64,000 nt of DNA from Bacteroidales bacterium (GCA_028707695.1 JAQWAL010000003.1:32824-96823), one strand, 5' to 3'; shown: positions 17,857 through 27,807, counted from the stretch's first letter. The notes: a model not told the origin generated them from the sequence alone. A program made the numbers and translations.

Positions 17857-18651
17857 TTACTTGTATTTGAATATCAGGGATAACGATACTGAATGTCTGG
17901 AATAGTTGAATGGTTCATACTTCCCGGGAGCGTTGTATACATCAAAGTTGTAGAACAAAGCCATCATATTACCATTGGGCAATTTTTTCCTGTATCCGGC
18001 CTTTGCTTTGAATCTGAAGCCACTCAAGGAAAAGTTGTATCCTGCCAATGCCCTTATGGTTGTTTCGTTGATTGCGGGCATATAACTGTATGCGTAACCA
18101 GGCCTGTAGTTCATGTTTGCAATGCCAGCCAGAAGCTCAACGAAGAATTTTGACCCCCTGTTGTGTCCAGAGGTGGTTCCTTTTTCTATGAGGCTTGCCA
18201 GCATTAGGTTGGTTATGTTTTCCAACCCGAATGAGTTGTTGTGAAGTGCTTTGTTTTCCCTGAAGTTAGTTGTTGTAACCAGTGATCCTCCTGCATATAA
18301 TGATGTTTTCTCACCTATTTTTATTTTTATTGGAAACAGTAGTTTATAAGAAAGATCTATTGAGTGGAATAAAGATGATTCATTTGTACCGTTATAATTG
18401 CTTTTGTGCCCTCCGGTTGTATACTCAATGTTGATTCCCGATAGTCTCTCTTTTGATAATTTGAGATAACCTCCGGAAAATGAAATGGTGTTTCCTTTGT
18501 AGTAAAGTGGTGAAGTTGCAAGGTCCCTGAAATGACTTATACCTGGGGACGTGCATATATGTATGTATTTGGACTGTGAATAAGAAAGTGTTGCCCCTAA
18601 AAGAAGGACGACACTAATAATCAGGATTTTATATATTTTCCTGTCTTCCAT
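17857..18651 (-). CDS. Predicted outer-membrane beta-barrel protein
   Basis: A 264-residue protein with a signal peptide (about 1-26, ending TLSYSQ) and alternating-hydrophobicity beta strands ending in an aromatic strand (HSVSLSLIFKYK), as expected for an outer-membrane barrel. I do not recognise a named family. It lies between the racemase-like gene (14 bases) and the S41 lipoprotein (1 base), so it may work with the S41 protein in the envelope. Confidence 0.65.
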   Translation of the reverse strand: MEDRKIYKILIISVVLLLGATLSYSQSKYIHICTSPGISHFRDLATSPLYYKGNTISFSGGYLKLSKERLSGINIEYTTGGHKSNYNGTNESSLFHSIDLSYKLLFPIKIKIGEKTSLYAGGSLVTTTNFRENKALHNNSFGLENITNLMLASLIEKGTTSGHNRGSKFFVELLAGIANMNYRPGYAYSYMPAINETTIRALAGYNFSLSGFRFKAKAGYRKKLPNGNMMALFYNFDVYNAPGKYEPFNYSRHSVSLSLIFKYK

Positions 18652-18665
18652 TCATTTTTATGGAT

Positions 18666-19748
18666 TTACACTTTGTTGCGTTTGATGACTTTATCAACAT
18701 ACCTTGAATTGAGAAGTTTCAAAACAGCAGTATAGTCCATCTTGAATTCTATGAAATCACCAATTTTGTATCCTTTCTCATTTGTACCCAGGTCAATGAC
18801 CGTAACATCCGAACTCACACCAACAACATTGATGTTCTTATCGGTAGGTTGGATATGTTGCCTGTCTACATCTAGTAATCCCACATCCAATATTGCACGG
18901 CAACTATTAAGTCCATCCATATCTTCTGGGAATTCAATACTTTCCCCTTCCAGATTTGTGCCCAGCTCTCCAATAGGAACACTTGGCTTGTTTTTAAGTT
19001 CTATGATTTGTGCATAAAACTGGAAAAGGTCAACTTCCATACCTTCTATCACAGAGTCATTATAAACATCTGTTCCCAGGTACAGGGTTTCACCAACCCT
19101 GAAATGGTTGACCCCCTGCGGGAGTAAGTTTTTGAATATCAACGGTATGGTTACAGATGATCCTCCTGATATATATTTGATTTTCCTGTTGAATTTTGCC
19201 TCAATCAACTGTTTGTACAAACTTAGCTGGATAAGTTTATCATGGCTTGGCAACACACCATACATGCAGTTTAAATTGGTGCCGATACCAATTACCTCTA
19301 TGTTTGGAAGTTCAAACACCTGTTCATAGAAATTCACGAAGTTTTCATGTAACACACCTTCACGAAGTTCTCCCATCTCCAGCATTATGATAACTTTATG
19401 GGTTTTGCCCTGTTTTACAGCTTCTGCAGAGATCATTTTGATTGTGGATATCTCTGTGTTCATACTGATATCGGCATATTTGACAACACTAGGGATAGCC
19501 CTTTTTGCCGGAGGTTTTATGTATATGGTCTCTATGCATGGATTAATATTTTTTATTACCTTGAGATTGGATACTCTTGAATCACTGGCTTGTTGAATAT
19601 CCAGTTTAAGAAGTTCGGTCAAGAATTCTTTATGGCCGCATAGCATTTTGGTTACAACTGACCACTGTATTCCCCTTTTTTTGAAAAGGTTGTCCAGGAA
19701 TTGGAAGTTGTTTTTTAGTTTGTCAATGTTTAATGTAATGTAGGCCAT
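18666..19748 (-). CDS. Ornithine/alanine racemase-family PLP enzyme
   Basis: Fold-type III PLP enzyme of the alanine/ornithine racemase group. The Schiff-base lysine is Lys34 in WSVVTKMLCG. Further family marks are MLEMGELREGV, GIGTNLNCMYG, ISGGSSVTIP and HFRVGETLYLGTDV. Length 360 and the GTNLNC motif fit ornithine-racemase-like members known from amino-acid-fermenting anaerobes. Racemase substrate (Orn, Ala, other) is not decided. The GNAT gene is 3 bases upstream and a permease is divergent, suggesting an amino-acid uptake and racemisation module. Confidence 0.82.
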   Translation of the reverse strand: MAYITLNIDKLKNNFQFLDNLFKKRGIQWSVVTKMLCGHKEFLTELLKLDIQQASDSRVSNLKVIKNINPCIETIYIKPPAKRAIPSVVKYADISMNTEISTIKMISAEAVKQGKTHKVIIMLEMGELREGVLHENFVNFYEQVFELPNIEVIGIGTNLNCMYGVLPSHDKLIQLSLYKQLIEAKFNRKIKYISGGSSVTIPLIFKNLLPQGVNHFRVGETLYLGTDVYNDSVIEGMEVDLFQFYAQIIELKNKPSVPIGELGTNLEGESIEFPEDMDGLNSCRAILDVGLLDVDRQHIQPTDKNINVVGVSSDVTVIDLGTNEKGYKIGDFIEFKMDYTAVLKLLNSRYVDKVIKRNKV

Positions 19749-19751
19749 TTT

Positions 19752-20198
19752 TTATTTTTTGTTGATTAATCTCATTTCAAGATATTTGTTGGTAAAACCC
19801 AGGTTTTCGTAAAGTTTCTTTGCCGGATTATCCGGTTCTACGTGCAATGCAATGTTGCCTTGTGAATATGATATTGCCTCTTGCATTAATTTCCTGCCTA
19901 TGCCTTGTCCCCTGAGTTTGTTGTGGGTTGCTATGTAAACCAGGATATTCTCTGGGATGTAACCTTCCATTCCAGTCCTGTTTATGACTACAGCTGCTGC
20001 TAGTTGTGATTCATGGTTGTATGTCATAACAAACCCTCCAAAAGATTTGTACTCTTCCAGTGAGTAATCAATTGATTTTAGGATATCTTCTTTGGCGTCA
20101 CCGTATTTTTCCAAATGTTTGAACAAAAAGTCAACTACTTCATTTTTTTGTTCTGGCGTAGGTTTGTTCTCTTTGTTGAAAATTGTAATGTTGTTCAT
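19752..20198 (-). CDS. GNAT-family N-acetyltransferase
   Basis: A 148-residue acetyltransferase with the acetyl-CoA motif LRGQGIGRKLMQEA and the C-terminal NPAKKLYENLGFTNKYLEM. Start MNNITIF is preferred over Met six codons earlier. It heads a run starting with the racemase-like gene and likely acylates an amino acid or related small molecule (inference from context). Confidence 0.85.
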   Translation of the reverse strand: MNNITIFNKENKPTPEQKNEVVDFLFKHLEKYGDAKEDILKSIDYSLEEYKSFGGFVMTYNHESQLAAAVVINRTGMEGYIPENILVYIATHNKLRGQGIGRKLMQEAISYSQGNIALHVEPDNPAKKLYENLGFTNKYLEMRLINKK

Positions 20199-20357
20199 AA
20201 TGTGTGTTTTAAGCATTATTTTAAATGCTATATTAGTAAAGTTCTTTTTTCAAACACACTAAATAAAGATAATGTTCACAAAAAAAGTGAAAAATTGGCA
20301 TGATTTGTAAAGTTAATTTAATAATTCGTTTTTTCATGGTTTAATCAAATGAAATGA

Positions 20358-20365
20358 TATTTTTG
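20358..20365 (+). promoter_or_regulatory. Putative -7 element for the divergent permease gene
   Basis: TATTTTTG matches TAnnTTTG in the 181-base divergent region between the GNAT and permease genes. The region also holds a dyad, AGCATT-N6-AATGCT (20212-20229), next to the GNAT start, a possible operator. Nothing else is evident there. Confidence 0.4.
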
Positions 20366-20379
20366 TATTTGTATTAACA

Positions 20380-21939
20380 ATGATAATAAATTTACAATCG
20401 ATGGAAAATGTCACCGATTTTGTAGCCAATACTCACATTTTAAACCAGTTTTGGCTAACTTTTTTAATGGTTATTTCTATGGTTCTTGTTGCAAGGACAT
20501 TTGTGGCTGGTACGCGTTATTCTCCAATTTTAATAATCGTTGTCTTTGGCCTTCTTATGGGCTTTGTATTGACACAAAGCGGGATGGCATCACCTGGCCT
20601 TAAAGAGTTCCCTATTGTGGACTTTACAAGTAAAGTCACAATTACTGCCCTGATAGCATCTTTCTTTATGGGTGGACAAGAGATAAGGAAAATCATAAGC
20701 AAACAAGAACTGGACAAAACAGATATGGTTATGCCATCCAAAGAGGAGATATTCTTGGGTACAAAATTTACCCAGTTCATGTTTTTGATAAGGGCTTTCT
20801 TTATTTTGATTGGAATAGAGAGTATGAAAAGGGTGATAATAGGTCATAATACCAATGAACCACTTGATTCTTTTTACCCTTTGCTTGGTTACCTTGGATT
20901 GGTAGGTTCCATAATCCTTATTGATTACAGAGCGAAAATTACAAATAAACCGTTGTACATAAGGAAAGGAATCATTGAAACGGCAGTGATTTTGACTATA
21001 CTGGTAGTTTCATATTATATTTCTCAGTTGATCAAGCCAATAATAGCTCTGCCAGAGATATTCTTTGCAATGATACTCTCTGTTATTGCAGGATTGTTAT
21101 TTTCCAATTGGAAGTTTGGTCCAACCATGAGGTCTTTGCTTTTTGCAGGAATACCGGTTGTCCTTGCAGCGAATTTTATGGTAGGAGGTTCCAGGATTGC
21201 AGATGCATTCCAATTGACGGGAATGACTGCGGTACTCTCATACGGATTTTTTGGCCAACTTTTCTGGATGTTCGGTGGCCTGGCATTACTTATTTTTATT
21301 GGAAAGGCAAACCATATCAGGAACCTGGCCCCTGGTATGGCCGGATCATTGTCACACTCCGGACTTACCGGTGCTTGTACTGCCGGGGACCTTGGCGAAG
21401 ATGCAATGGTAAGGGCTCCGATTATGATTAATGTACCGTTTATAGGACATATTTTTGTGTTTTCTGTCCTTGCCGCCAGTGCCTCTGCCGGGAAATTGAT
21501 TATTCCCTATACTTTGATGATTGTAGCTGCCGGAATATTGTTTACAATTTGGTCTTTGAGGATTATGAAAAGGTCATTTGGCAATGACTCGAAAGAGATC
21601 AAGGGATTGATGCTATTTTCACTGGGATGGCAATTGACAGCAGTATTTGGGGGATTACTGATCCTGGATTTGGGGGGAGTGGGTTTGAATGATGCTGTCA
21701 TGGCAAACTCTTCTGCAATATCGCACTTTGGATTGTTTGCTGCCATACAGGGGGGGATGTTTGGGGGGCAAGCTGCAGAGATGATTGCGTTTGTATTTGC
21801 AATGCCATTCCTGGTCCATCCTTTGGTTTTTGGAATTTTTGGAAAAACTGCAGAAAACAATGGAATAATGCCGCAAAGAATTGTTTTTTCCCTTGCGGCA
21901 TTGGGTGTTGCGGGTGTTTTATATGCCCTTTTTATTTAA
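20380..21939 (+). CDS. Polytopic membrane protein, putative amino-acid or ion permease
   Basis: A 519-residue integral membrane protein with about 12 hydrophobic helices, e.g. 22-42, 49-67, 84-100, 205-225, 235-250 and 300-318. A glycine-rich half (MAGSLSHSGLTGACTAGDLGED) lies between helices and another re-entrant-like segment has GGMFGGQAAEMIAF. The organisation recalls bacterial Na+/glutamate-type symporters, but I cannot assign it. Divergent from the GNAT-racemase operon, suggesting amino-acid transport. An alternative start is Met at 20401. Confidence 0.65.
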   Translation: MIINLQSMENVTDFVANTHILNQFWLTFLMVISMVLVARTFVAGTRYSPILIIVVFGLLMGFVLTQSGMASPGLKEFPIVDFTSKVTITALIASFFMGGQEIRKIISKQELDKTDMVMPSKEEIFLGTKFTQFMFLIRAFFILIGIESMKRVIIGHNTNEPLDSFYPLLGYLGLVGSIILIDYRAKITNKPLYIRKGIIETAVILTILVVSYYISQLIKPIIALPEIFFAMILSVIAGLLFSNWKFGPTMRSLLFAGIPVVLAANFMVGGSRIADAFQLTGMTAVLSYGFFGQLFWMFGGLALLIFIGKANHIRNLAPGMAGSLSHSGLTGACTAGDLGEDAMVRAPIMINVPFIGHIFVFSVLAASASAGKLIIPYTLMIVAAGILFTIWSLRIMKRSFGNDSKEIKGLMLFSLGWQLTAVFGGLLILDLGGVGLNDAVMANSSAISHFGLFAAIQGGMFGGQAAEMIAFVFAMPFLVHPLVFGIFGKTAENNGIMPQRIVFSLAALGVAGVLYALFI

Positions 21940-21945
21940 CACGGA

Positions 21946-23583
21946 CTAGTATGCAAGTCCAAACAATTCGAGGTCTTCCTGTACATTTTGGATTGTTTGG
22001 ACTCCAAATTTCTCTTGAACAATCTTGAGCACGTTTGGTGTCATGAAACCAGGTAGTGTTGGCCCTATATGTGTGTTCTTGACTCCCAGGTACAGTAGCG
22101 CCATATGTACTATTATTGCTTTTTGTTCGTACCAAGCAATATTGAACACCAAAGGGAGTTTGTTGATGTCGTCCAGACCCAATATCTCTTTTAGTTTAAG
22201 TGCTACATATGCCCATGAGTAGGAGTCGTTGCACTGTCCGGCATCCAGAACCCTTGGAATTCCCCCGATGTCTCCCAGCTGTAGTTTGTTGTAACGGTAT
22301 TTGGCACATCCGGAAGTCAATATCACAGTGTCTTTAGGTAGTTTTTGTGCAAATTCGGTATAATATTGCCGTGTTTTTTGCCTGGCATCACAGCCAGACA
22401 TAACAACCATTCTTTTGATTGCTCCGGAATTCACAGCGTCCAGGATTTTATCTGCAAGGGCAAGGACTTGTTCATGGGCAAAGCCTACAATTATTTCTCC
22501 TTGTTCTATCTCTTTTGGCGGAGGGCAGCTTTTTGCCATTTCAATAATCTCGGAAAAATCTTTATGCCCGTTTGGCAGTTTTTTGGTAAGGTGTTTCCAT
22601 CCTGGCATTCCAGTAGCTCCTGTTGTGAAAATCCTTTGGTTGTATGTAGTAGTTTTTCTTGGAGGCACAAGGCAGTTTGTGGTAAACAACACCGGTCCGT
22701 TGAATGATTCGAAGTCTGTTAGCTGTTCGTGCCAGGCACCACCGTAGTTTCCAACCAAATGTTTGTATTTTTTTAATTTTGGATATCCATGGGAAGGAAG
22801 CATTTCGGAGTGGGTATAGATATCTATTCCTTTTCCTTCTGTTTGTATAAGTAGTTGCTCCAGGTCTTTAAGGTCGTGTCCGCTTACAAGGATTCCCGGG
22901 TTTGTCTTTGTGCCAATATTTACTTTGGACATTTCCGGATTACCGAAGGTTTCTGTGTTGGCCTTGTCTAACAATGCCATGACTTTGACTCCATGCTCCC
23001 CGGTTTTCATCACCCAGTCCAGCATCTCTTCCTGGGTGGCGGGTTTGTGTATCATGACCAGTACTTGTTCCATGAAATGGAAGATATCATCACTTTCGTA
23101 ACCCAGGTTAAAAGCGTGCTCTGCATAAGCAGAGATTCCTTTTATTCCAAACAATACATATTGTTTAAGTGATCTTATATCTTGGTTGGTATCGTATGTG
23201 AGGGTGCCGACAGTTTCGGCTTTCTGGTAAAACTCCTCTTTTGTATTGCAGTGCCATTCAGTGCAGTCGTGTGGAGGAACTTGAACCTTTGATTTTAGAA
23301 TGTCCCTTAATTCTATTGTTTTCTGGATTTCCCTTATAATGGCGTCATCATCAAAATTTGCATTTGTGATGGTTGCAAACAAGCAGTTGGTGATGTGCTT
23401 GCTCTCTTTGTTAGTGTCAATTTTTTGCTTCCTGGCCTCTATGGTGAGCCTGGAAAGTCCCATGCAGGCGTAAATCAACAAATCCTGAATGTTGGAGGTC
23501 TCTTCGGTTTTTCCGCATACCCCTTTGATTGTACAGCCTGTGTTTTTTGCTGTTTCTTGACATTGGTTGCAAAACATACTCAT
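21946..23583 (-). CDS. hcp: Hydroxylamine reductase (hybrid cluster protein)
   Basis: Hybrid-cluster protein that reduces hydroxylamine and in some bacteria handles nitric oxide. The N-terminal cluster motif is Cys5-X2-Cys8-X8-Cys17-X5-Cys23, the strict-anaerobe class I pattern for a [4Fe-4S] cluster. Hybrid-cluster ligand regions are visible, e.g. [44 protein letters not shown] and [11 protein letters not shown]. Length 545 fits. Convergent with the permease (6-base gap), divergent from the MATE gene. Confidence 0.96.
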   Translation of the reverse strand: MSMFCNQCQETAKNTGCTIKGVCGKTEETSNIQDLLIYACMGLSRLTIEARKQKIDTNKESKHITNCLFATITNANFDDDAIIREIQKTIELRDILKSKVQVPPHDCTEWHCNTKEEFYQKAETVGTLTYDTNQDIRSLKQYVLFGIKGISAYAEHAFNLGYESDDIFHFMEQVLVMIHKPATQEEMLDWVMKTGEHGVKVMALLDKANTETFGNPEMSKVNIGTKTNPGILVSGHDLKDLEQLLIQTEGKGIDIYTHSEMLPSHGYPKLKKYKHLVGNYGGAWHEQLTDFESFNGPVLFTTNCLVPPRKTTTYNQRIFTTGATGMPGWKHLTKKLPNGHKDFSEIIEMAKSCPPPKEIEQGEIIVGFAHEQVLALADKILDAVNSGAIKRMVVMSGCDARQKTRQYYTEFAQKLPKDTVILTSGCAKYRYNKLQLGDIGGIPRVLDAGQCNDSYSWAYVALKLKEILGLDDINKLPLVFNIAWYEQKAIIVHMALLYLGVKNTHIGPTLPGFMTPNVLKIVQEKFGVQTIQNVQEDLELFGLAY

Positions 23584-23660
23584 GATAATAATGTGTTATG
23601 GTTGATGTATAATTGAGGAGAAAGTTAACTATTTTTTTCTTTACTTGCTATTCTTTGTGG

Positions 23661-23668
23661 TAACTTTG
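23661..23668 (+). promoter_or_regulatory. Putative -7 element for the MATE gene
   Basis: TAACTTTG, 10 bases before the MATE ATG, matches TAnnTTTG; it implies a very short leader. Confidence 0.4.
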
Positions 23669-23678
23669 CTATGTTAAA

Positions 23679-25046
23679 ATGGAAAAAATCAAATCAGTAT
23701 CGGAGTTAGGCTCAGGGGATATCAAGCAATTACTCTTAAAATATGCTATACCCTCTGTGATTGCCATGGTTGCATCATCTGTTTACAATATTACAGATAG
23801 CATATTCATTGGTCAGGGAGTGGGTGCTTTGGCTATATCCGGTTTGGCCATCACATTCCCTTTGATGAACTTGGCTGCTGCTTTTGGATCCCTTGTTGGT
23901 GTAGGAGCTGCAACTCTTCTATCATTAAGGCTTGGCCAAAAGGACTACTCCAGTGCCCGCAAAATTTTAGGCAATGTGTTTATTCTCAATATTATATTTG
24001 GTGTTTTATATACTGTTGCCATATTGTCTTTTTTAAGCCCTATACTGTTGTTCTTTGGAGCAAGCCAGGATACCCTGCCTTATGCCAGGGAGTATATGGT
24101 TGTAATTACATTGGGAAATGTTATAACACATATGTATTTTGGTCTAAATGCATTACTGCGTGCATCCGGTGAGCCTAGGAAATCCATGATGGCTACTGTG
24201 TACTCTGTATTGATAAATGCAACTTTGACTCCTCTCTTTATATATAAATTGGAGTTGGGAATCATGGGGGCAGCAATGGCTACGATTATCTCACAGTTTT
24301 GCATGCTGGTATGGCAAATAAACTTCTTCAGTAATAAGAAAAGGGATATTTATCTGGATAAGAGATCTTTCAAATTGGACGCCAAAATAGTAAAGGACTC
24401 TCTTTTGATTGGGACAGCACCTTTTTTGATGAACTCGGTTTCCAGTATAATTGTTATTGTTTTCAACCAAGGTTTGATCAGGCACGGAGGTGATTTGGCA
24501 GTTGGAGCCTATGGAATCATAAACAGATTTGCAGCACTGTTTGTTATGGTTATAATGGGTATAACACAGGGTATGCAGCCTATTGCTGGCTATAATTTTG
24601 GAGCGCGTAACATGGCACGGGTAAATCAAGTCCTCAAATATTCAATTGTTTATGCAACAATAATTGTTTCAATTGGATTTGTCATAGGAGAGTTGTTTCC
24701 CAGGCAAGTAGCCTCTGTGTTCACTACCGATAAGGAATTGATAGAGATTGTGGTTCCTGGTATGAGGGTTGTTTTCGCGATGTTTCCTATAATTGGATTC
24801 CAGATGGTTACTTCAAATTTTTTCCAAAGTATCGGTCATCCAGGAAAAGCAATTTTCATGTCTCTTTCCAGGCAAGTGATTTTCTTGTTGCCATTCCTCT
24901 TTCTGTTTCCATCAGTAATGGGAATAAAGGGGGTTTGGATTAGTATACCTGCTGCAGATTTGATGTCCTCCATGGTGGCCTCTTATATGCTTTTTGTTGA
25001 ATACCGGAAACTTATCAATAAAACATCTAAACCCATAATACAATGA
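23679..25046 (+). CDS. MATE-family efflux transporter
   Basis: Twelve-helix Na+ or H+ coupled multidrug/metabolite exporter (455 residues). Family features: two repeated six-helix halves, the N-terminal LLLKYAIPSVIAMVASSVYNI segment, GVGAATLLSLRLGQ, GITQGMQPIAGYNFGA in the second half, and VVFAMFPIIGFQMVTSNFFQS. Overlaps the cytidylate-kinase-like gene by 4 bases (ATGA). Substrate unknown. Confidence 0.93.
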   Translation: MEKIKSVSELGSGDIKQLLLKYAIPSVIAMVASSVYNITDSIFIGQGVGALAISGLAITFPLMNLAAAFGSLVGVGAATLLSLRLGQKDYSSARKILGNVFILNIIFGVLYTVAILSFLSPILLFFGASQDTLPYAREYMVVITLGNVITHMYFGLNALLRASGEPRKSMMATVYSVLINATLTPLFIYKLELGIMGAAMATIISQFCMLVWQINFFSNKKRDIYLDKRSFKLDAKIVKDSLLIGTAPFLMNSVSSIIVIVFNQGLIRHGGDLAVGAYGIINRFAALFVMVIMGITQGMQPIAGYNFGARNMARVNQVLKYSIVYATIIVSIGFVIGELFPRQVASVFTTDKELIEIVVPGMRVVFAMFPIIGFQMVTSNFFQSIGHPGKAIFMSLSRQVIFLLPFLFLFPSVMGIKGVWISIPAADLMSSMVASYMLFVEYRKLINKTSKPIIQ

Positions 25047-25663
25047 AAAACAAATTGGTAGTTACAATCGGAAGGGAGTATGGAAGCGGTGGAAGAGAAA
25101 TAGGGGAAATTGTTTCCCGGTTGCTTGGATTGGACTTTTATGACAAGGAACTTATAGAGTTAGCTGCTCAAAAAAGTGGATTGAACAAGGAGCTGTTTGA
25201 TAATGCCGATGAAAAGAAAAGTTTCTCTTTGCAGGGTGGTGTATTTGGCTTGAGGAGTTCTTTGATTGATGATGTCAATGCCGGTTATTTTTTGAGCAAT
25301 GAGTCCCTTTTCACAATCCAGAGTGAAGTAATCAGGGATGTTGCTCAGAGTGGAGGAGCGCTTTTTGTGGGTAGGTGTGCAGACTATGTTCTCAAAGAGA
25401 TGAAATGCCTTTTTTCTGTTTTCATTATAGCGGACAAGCAGGAGAGGATTGAGAGGGTGTCGTCCAGGGTTAGTATATCCAATGAAGAGGCTGCTGCGTT
25501 GATTGACAAAACAGACAAAAAGAGGGCCTCATACTATAACTACTTTAGTAACAAGAGATGGGGAGAACCACACTCTTACGATCTATGTATAAATTCTTCC
25601 ACTTTTGGTATAGAAGGAACTGCCAAAATGATTGCCGATTCAGTTTTGTTTAGGATATGTTAA
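25043..25663 (+). CDS. Cytidylate-kinase-like family protein
   Basis: A 206-residue nucleotide-binding protein of the cytidylate-kinase-like family. The P-loop is GREYGSGGREIGE, followed by LLGLDFYDKELIELAAQKSG. It lacks the typical Cmk architecture and its substrate is not established. Translationally coupled to the MATE gene by a 4-base overlap. Confidence 0.85.
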   Translation: MKNKLVVTIGREYGSGGREIGEIVSRLLGLDFYDKELIELAAQKSGLNKELFDNADEKKSFSLQGGVFGLRSSLIDDVNAGYFLSNESLFTIQSEVIRDVAQSGGALFVGRCADYVLKEMKCLFSVFIIADKQERIERVSSRVSISNEEAAALIDKTDKKRASYYNYFSNKRWGEPHSYDLCINSSTFGIEGTAKMIADSVLFRIC

Positions 25664-25683
25664 GATTGTATGCAATGGCAGGA

Positions 25684-26700
25684 TTATTTTTTTTCTGTTT
25701 TGCCATTTGAATACTTTGCAAACCTGCCGGAATCCTTGGGGTGTATGTTGTCATACCTGTTCCATGGCCAACCACCGAAACTTGTGTTCCTGTAGTCTGT
25801 GAATGCCTGGAATATCTCTTCCTGTGTATTCATGACAAAAGGACCGTGTTGGACAACCGGTTCGTTGATTGGTTTACCCTGAAGTATTAGCAAAAAAGCC
25901 TCTTTGCCTGTGTTATGGATAATAACAGGCTCTTCTGGAAGTAAATTGAGGGAATGGTATTCAGTAATCTCAATTCCGGCAACTGAAATCTCATCTCCTC
26001 TGTAAAAATAGAGTGTACGATTGATGTCCGGAGAGTCTGCCGGGATGGTCCATTTGGCATCGGCTTCCATTTTTACAAGCCATATTCCTACTTTGTTTTG
26101 GGGGTTGGCGGCCCATGAATCGGGTGCAGGCGGTACTGCCTTGTCGTTACCTATTTGACCAGCAATTAATGTGATTGCTGTCTCCTTGCCATTTTGGTCA
26201 AGTTCTTTTATTACCGGGACATCTTCTGCCCATAACATTTTGTAATGGGGTTTTACAAATTTGTCTTTTTTTGGCAGGTTGAGCCATATTTGGAAAAGTT
26301 CCAAATGATTTTCCTTGTCTTTGTTTACCAATGGGAACATTTCACTGTGTTGCAGCCCGGACCCCGCAGTCATCCATTGTACGTCGCCATTGGAGTAACG
26401 GCCGGCTGCGCCGTGAGAGTCGGAGTGATCTACATTCCCTTTCAAGACTACGGTTACGGTCTCGAAACCTCTGTGTGGATGTGCGGGAAACCCGGGAATT
26501 GTTTCCCCGTGATACATTCTCCAACCATCCTTTGTTGTAAAATCTTGACCAAGATCCCTTCCTGCCAAGGATGCATCTGGCCCCATCTGTTCATTTCCCT
26601 TTGGGTAAAAATCTAAATGGTGGACACAGAATAAGAAAGGATCTATTGTATGCCAATTGAATCCAAGTTTTTTTATATTGGAAATTAGTTTGTTGTACAT
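25684..26700 (-). CDS. Pirin-family protein
   Basis: Cupin-fold protein of 338 residues. The metal-binding His motif is in FPAHPHRGFETVTVVLKG and the second part GDVQWMTAGSGLQHSEMFP; a pirin C-terminal cupin follows. Family members have quercetinase or redox-sensing roles; the actual role here is unknown. The start MYNKLISN is preferred over a Met 11 codons upstream. Next to a small membrane protein and truA. Confidence 0.9.
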   Translation of the reverse strand: MYNKLISNIKKLGFNWHTIDPFLFCVHHLDFYPKGNEQMGPDASLAGRDLGQDFTTKDGWRMYHGETIPGFPAHPHRGFETVTVVLKGNVDHSDSHGAAGRYSNGDVQWMTAGSGLQHSEMFPLVNKDKENHLELFQIWLNLPKKDKFVKPHYKMLWAEDVPVIKELDQNGKETAITLIAGQIGNDKAVPPAPDSWAANPQNKVGIWLVKMEADAKWTIPADSPDINRTLYFYRGDEISVAGIEITEYHSLNLLPEEPVIIHNTGKEAFLLILQGKPINEPVVQHGPFVMNTQEEIFQAFTDYRNTSFGGWPWNRYDNIHPKDSGRFAKYSNGKTEKK

Positions 26701-26744
26701 AATGATTTTTTGTTTAAAGATACAAAAAATCATTGTTCAATTGC

Positions 26745-26927
26745 CTATGCTCCTATGAAAGATAGTAATTCATAAGTCAAAATTGCAGGCCATACGATTG
26801 CTTTTAAAATGGCAGTTACTATAGCCCAAAAGCCGCTTGCATTCATGATAAAATAGATGGCTGTACCAATAAGTCCCAGTCCATAAACCGCACCTGCAGG
26901 TGCCGATTGCTGCATTTCATTTTTCAT
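26745..26927 (-). CDS. Small membrane protein of unknown function (60 aa)
   Basis: Sixty residues with two hydrophobic segments (about 13-32 and 35-58), the second rich in Trp, Ile and Leu. Only one base after truA, so probably co-transcribed. Not recognised; reality is supported by the tight spacing and hydrophobic profile rather than by homology. Confidence 0.6.
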   Translation of the reverse strand: MKNEMQQSAPAGAVYGLGLIGTAIYFIMNASGFWAIVTAILKAIVWPAILTYELLSFIGA

Positions 26928-26928
26928 T

Positions 26929-27738
26929 TCAAATGTTTTTGTGGGTGAATATTTGATATGGATACTCTATCTTGGTGAGAAACAATGCATGTGCTGGTAC
27001 CGAACTACCGGCAGCACCCCGTTCTTTTTTTTCGAGAACTTCCAGTATCCATTCCGGATCATGTTTTCCTTGACCAATTTCCAGCAGGGTCCCGGTTATT
27101 GCCCTGACCATATTCCTTAAGAAGCGGTTTGCAGTAATCTCGAAAACATAATGGTTGCCATTGGTTTTAAAGCTGTTATTGGAGATCTCTTGTGATATTG
27201 GAGATCCAAGACTCCAGAAAGCATTTTTCACATTGCAAATATTGGTTTTTGTTGGGGAGTGAAGTTTTGCCATTGAAGTAAAATCTTTATTGCCAATCAA
27301 ATACTCAGCCGCTTTGTTCATTGCGCTTATATCCAGAAACTTTGGTGTGAAAAATGAGAACATACCTGCAAACGGATCCTTGAATGTGTGGATAAAATAT
27401 TTGTAGCTTCTTTCCATGGCATCGAATCGGGAATGTGCATTTTCATGTACCTGACAGATGTCATGAAATACAATGTCAGTTGGAAGAATGGCATTTATTT
27501 TGTAAATTATCATTTGCCGTTCTTTTGATAGTTCAAGGTTTGCAGAGTCGAAATGTGCAATGTACTCCATGGCATGGACCCCTGTGTCGGTCCTGCCAGC
27601 ACCAACTATGCCCACTTCTTCTTTCAAATAGACGGAGAAGGCATACTCCAGATGTTGTTGGACGGAAGCACCATTTTTTTGTTTTTGCCATCCGTTGTAA
27701 TTGGAGCCGTTGTATGAAACTGAAATAAAGAAACGCAT
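26929..27738 (-). CDS. truA: tRNA pseudouridine(38-40) synthase TruA
   Basis: Forms pseudouridine in the tRNA anticodon arm. The catalytic Asp51 lies in GAGRTDTGVHAMEYIAHFDS; other marks are ISVSYNGSNYNGWQKQ, RYFIH-like YKYFIHTFKDPF and RFLRNMVRAITGTLLEIG. Length 269 fits. Its divergent neighbour is the bat operon. Confidence 0.95.
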   Translation of the reverse strand: MRFFISVSYNGSNYNGWQKQKNGASVQQHLEYAFSVYLKEEVGIVGAGRTDTGVHAMEYIAHFDSANLELSKERQMIIYKINAILPTDIVFHDICQVHENAHSRFDAMERSYKYFIHTFKDPFAGMFSFFTPKFLDISAMNKAAEYLIGNKDFTSMAKLHSPTKTNICNVKNAFWSLGSPISQEISNNSFKTNGNHYVFEITANRFLRNMVRAITGTLLEIGQGKHDPEWILEVLEKKERGAAGSSVPAHALFLTKIEYPYQIFTHKNI

Positions 27739-27755
27739 TATAAGCGAATTATCGT

Positions 27756-27763
27756 TAAATTTG
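27756..27763 (+). promoter_or_regulatory. Putative -7 element of the moxR-bat operon
   Basis: TAAATTTG matches TAnnTTTG, 44 bases before the moxR ATG. The 69-base intergenic region also serves truA. Confidence 0.45.
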
Positions 27764-27785
27764 TAGAATATGCAAGAATTTATGA

Positions 27786-27793
27786 CAAAAATA
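27786..27793 (-). promoter_or_regulatory. Putative -7 element of truA
   Basis: TATTTTTG on the minus strand, 47 bases before the truA ATG. It interleaves with the bat promoter region, so the two promoters may compete. Confidence 0.35.
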
Positions 27794-27807
27794 CTAAATC
27801 ATTCAAT

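Noticed and set aside
23584..23660. HcpR/Fnr-type operator upstream of hcp
   Set aside because: I found no convincing inverted repeat; only weak TTAT...ATAA symmetry.
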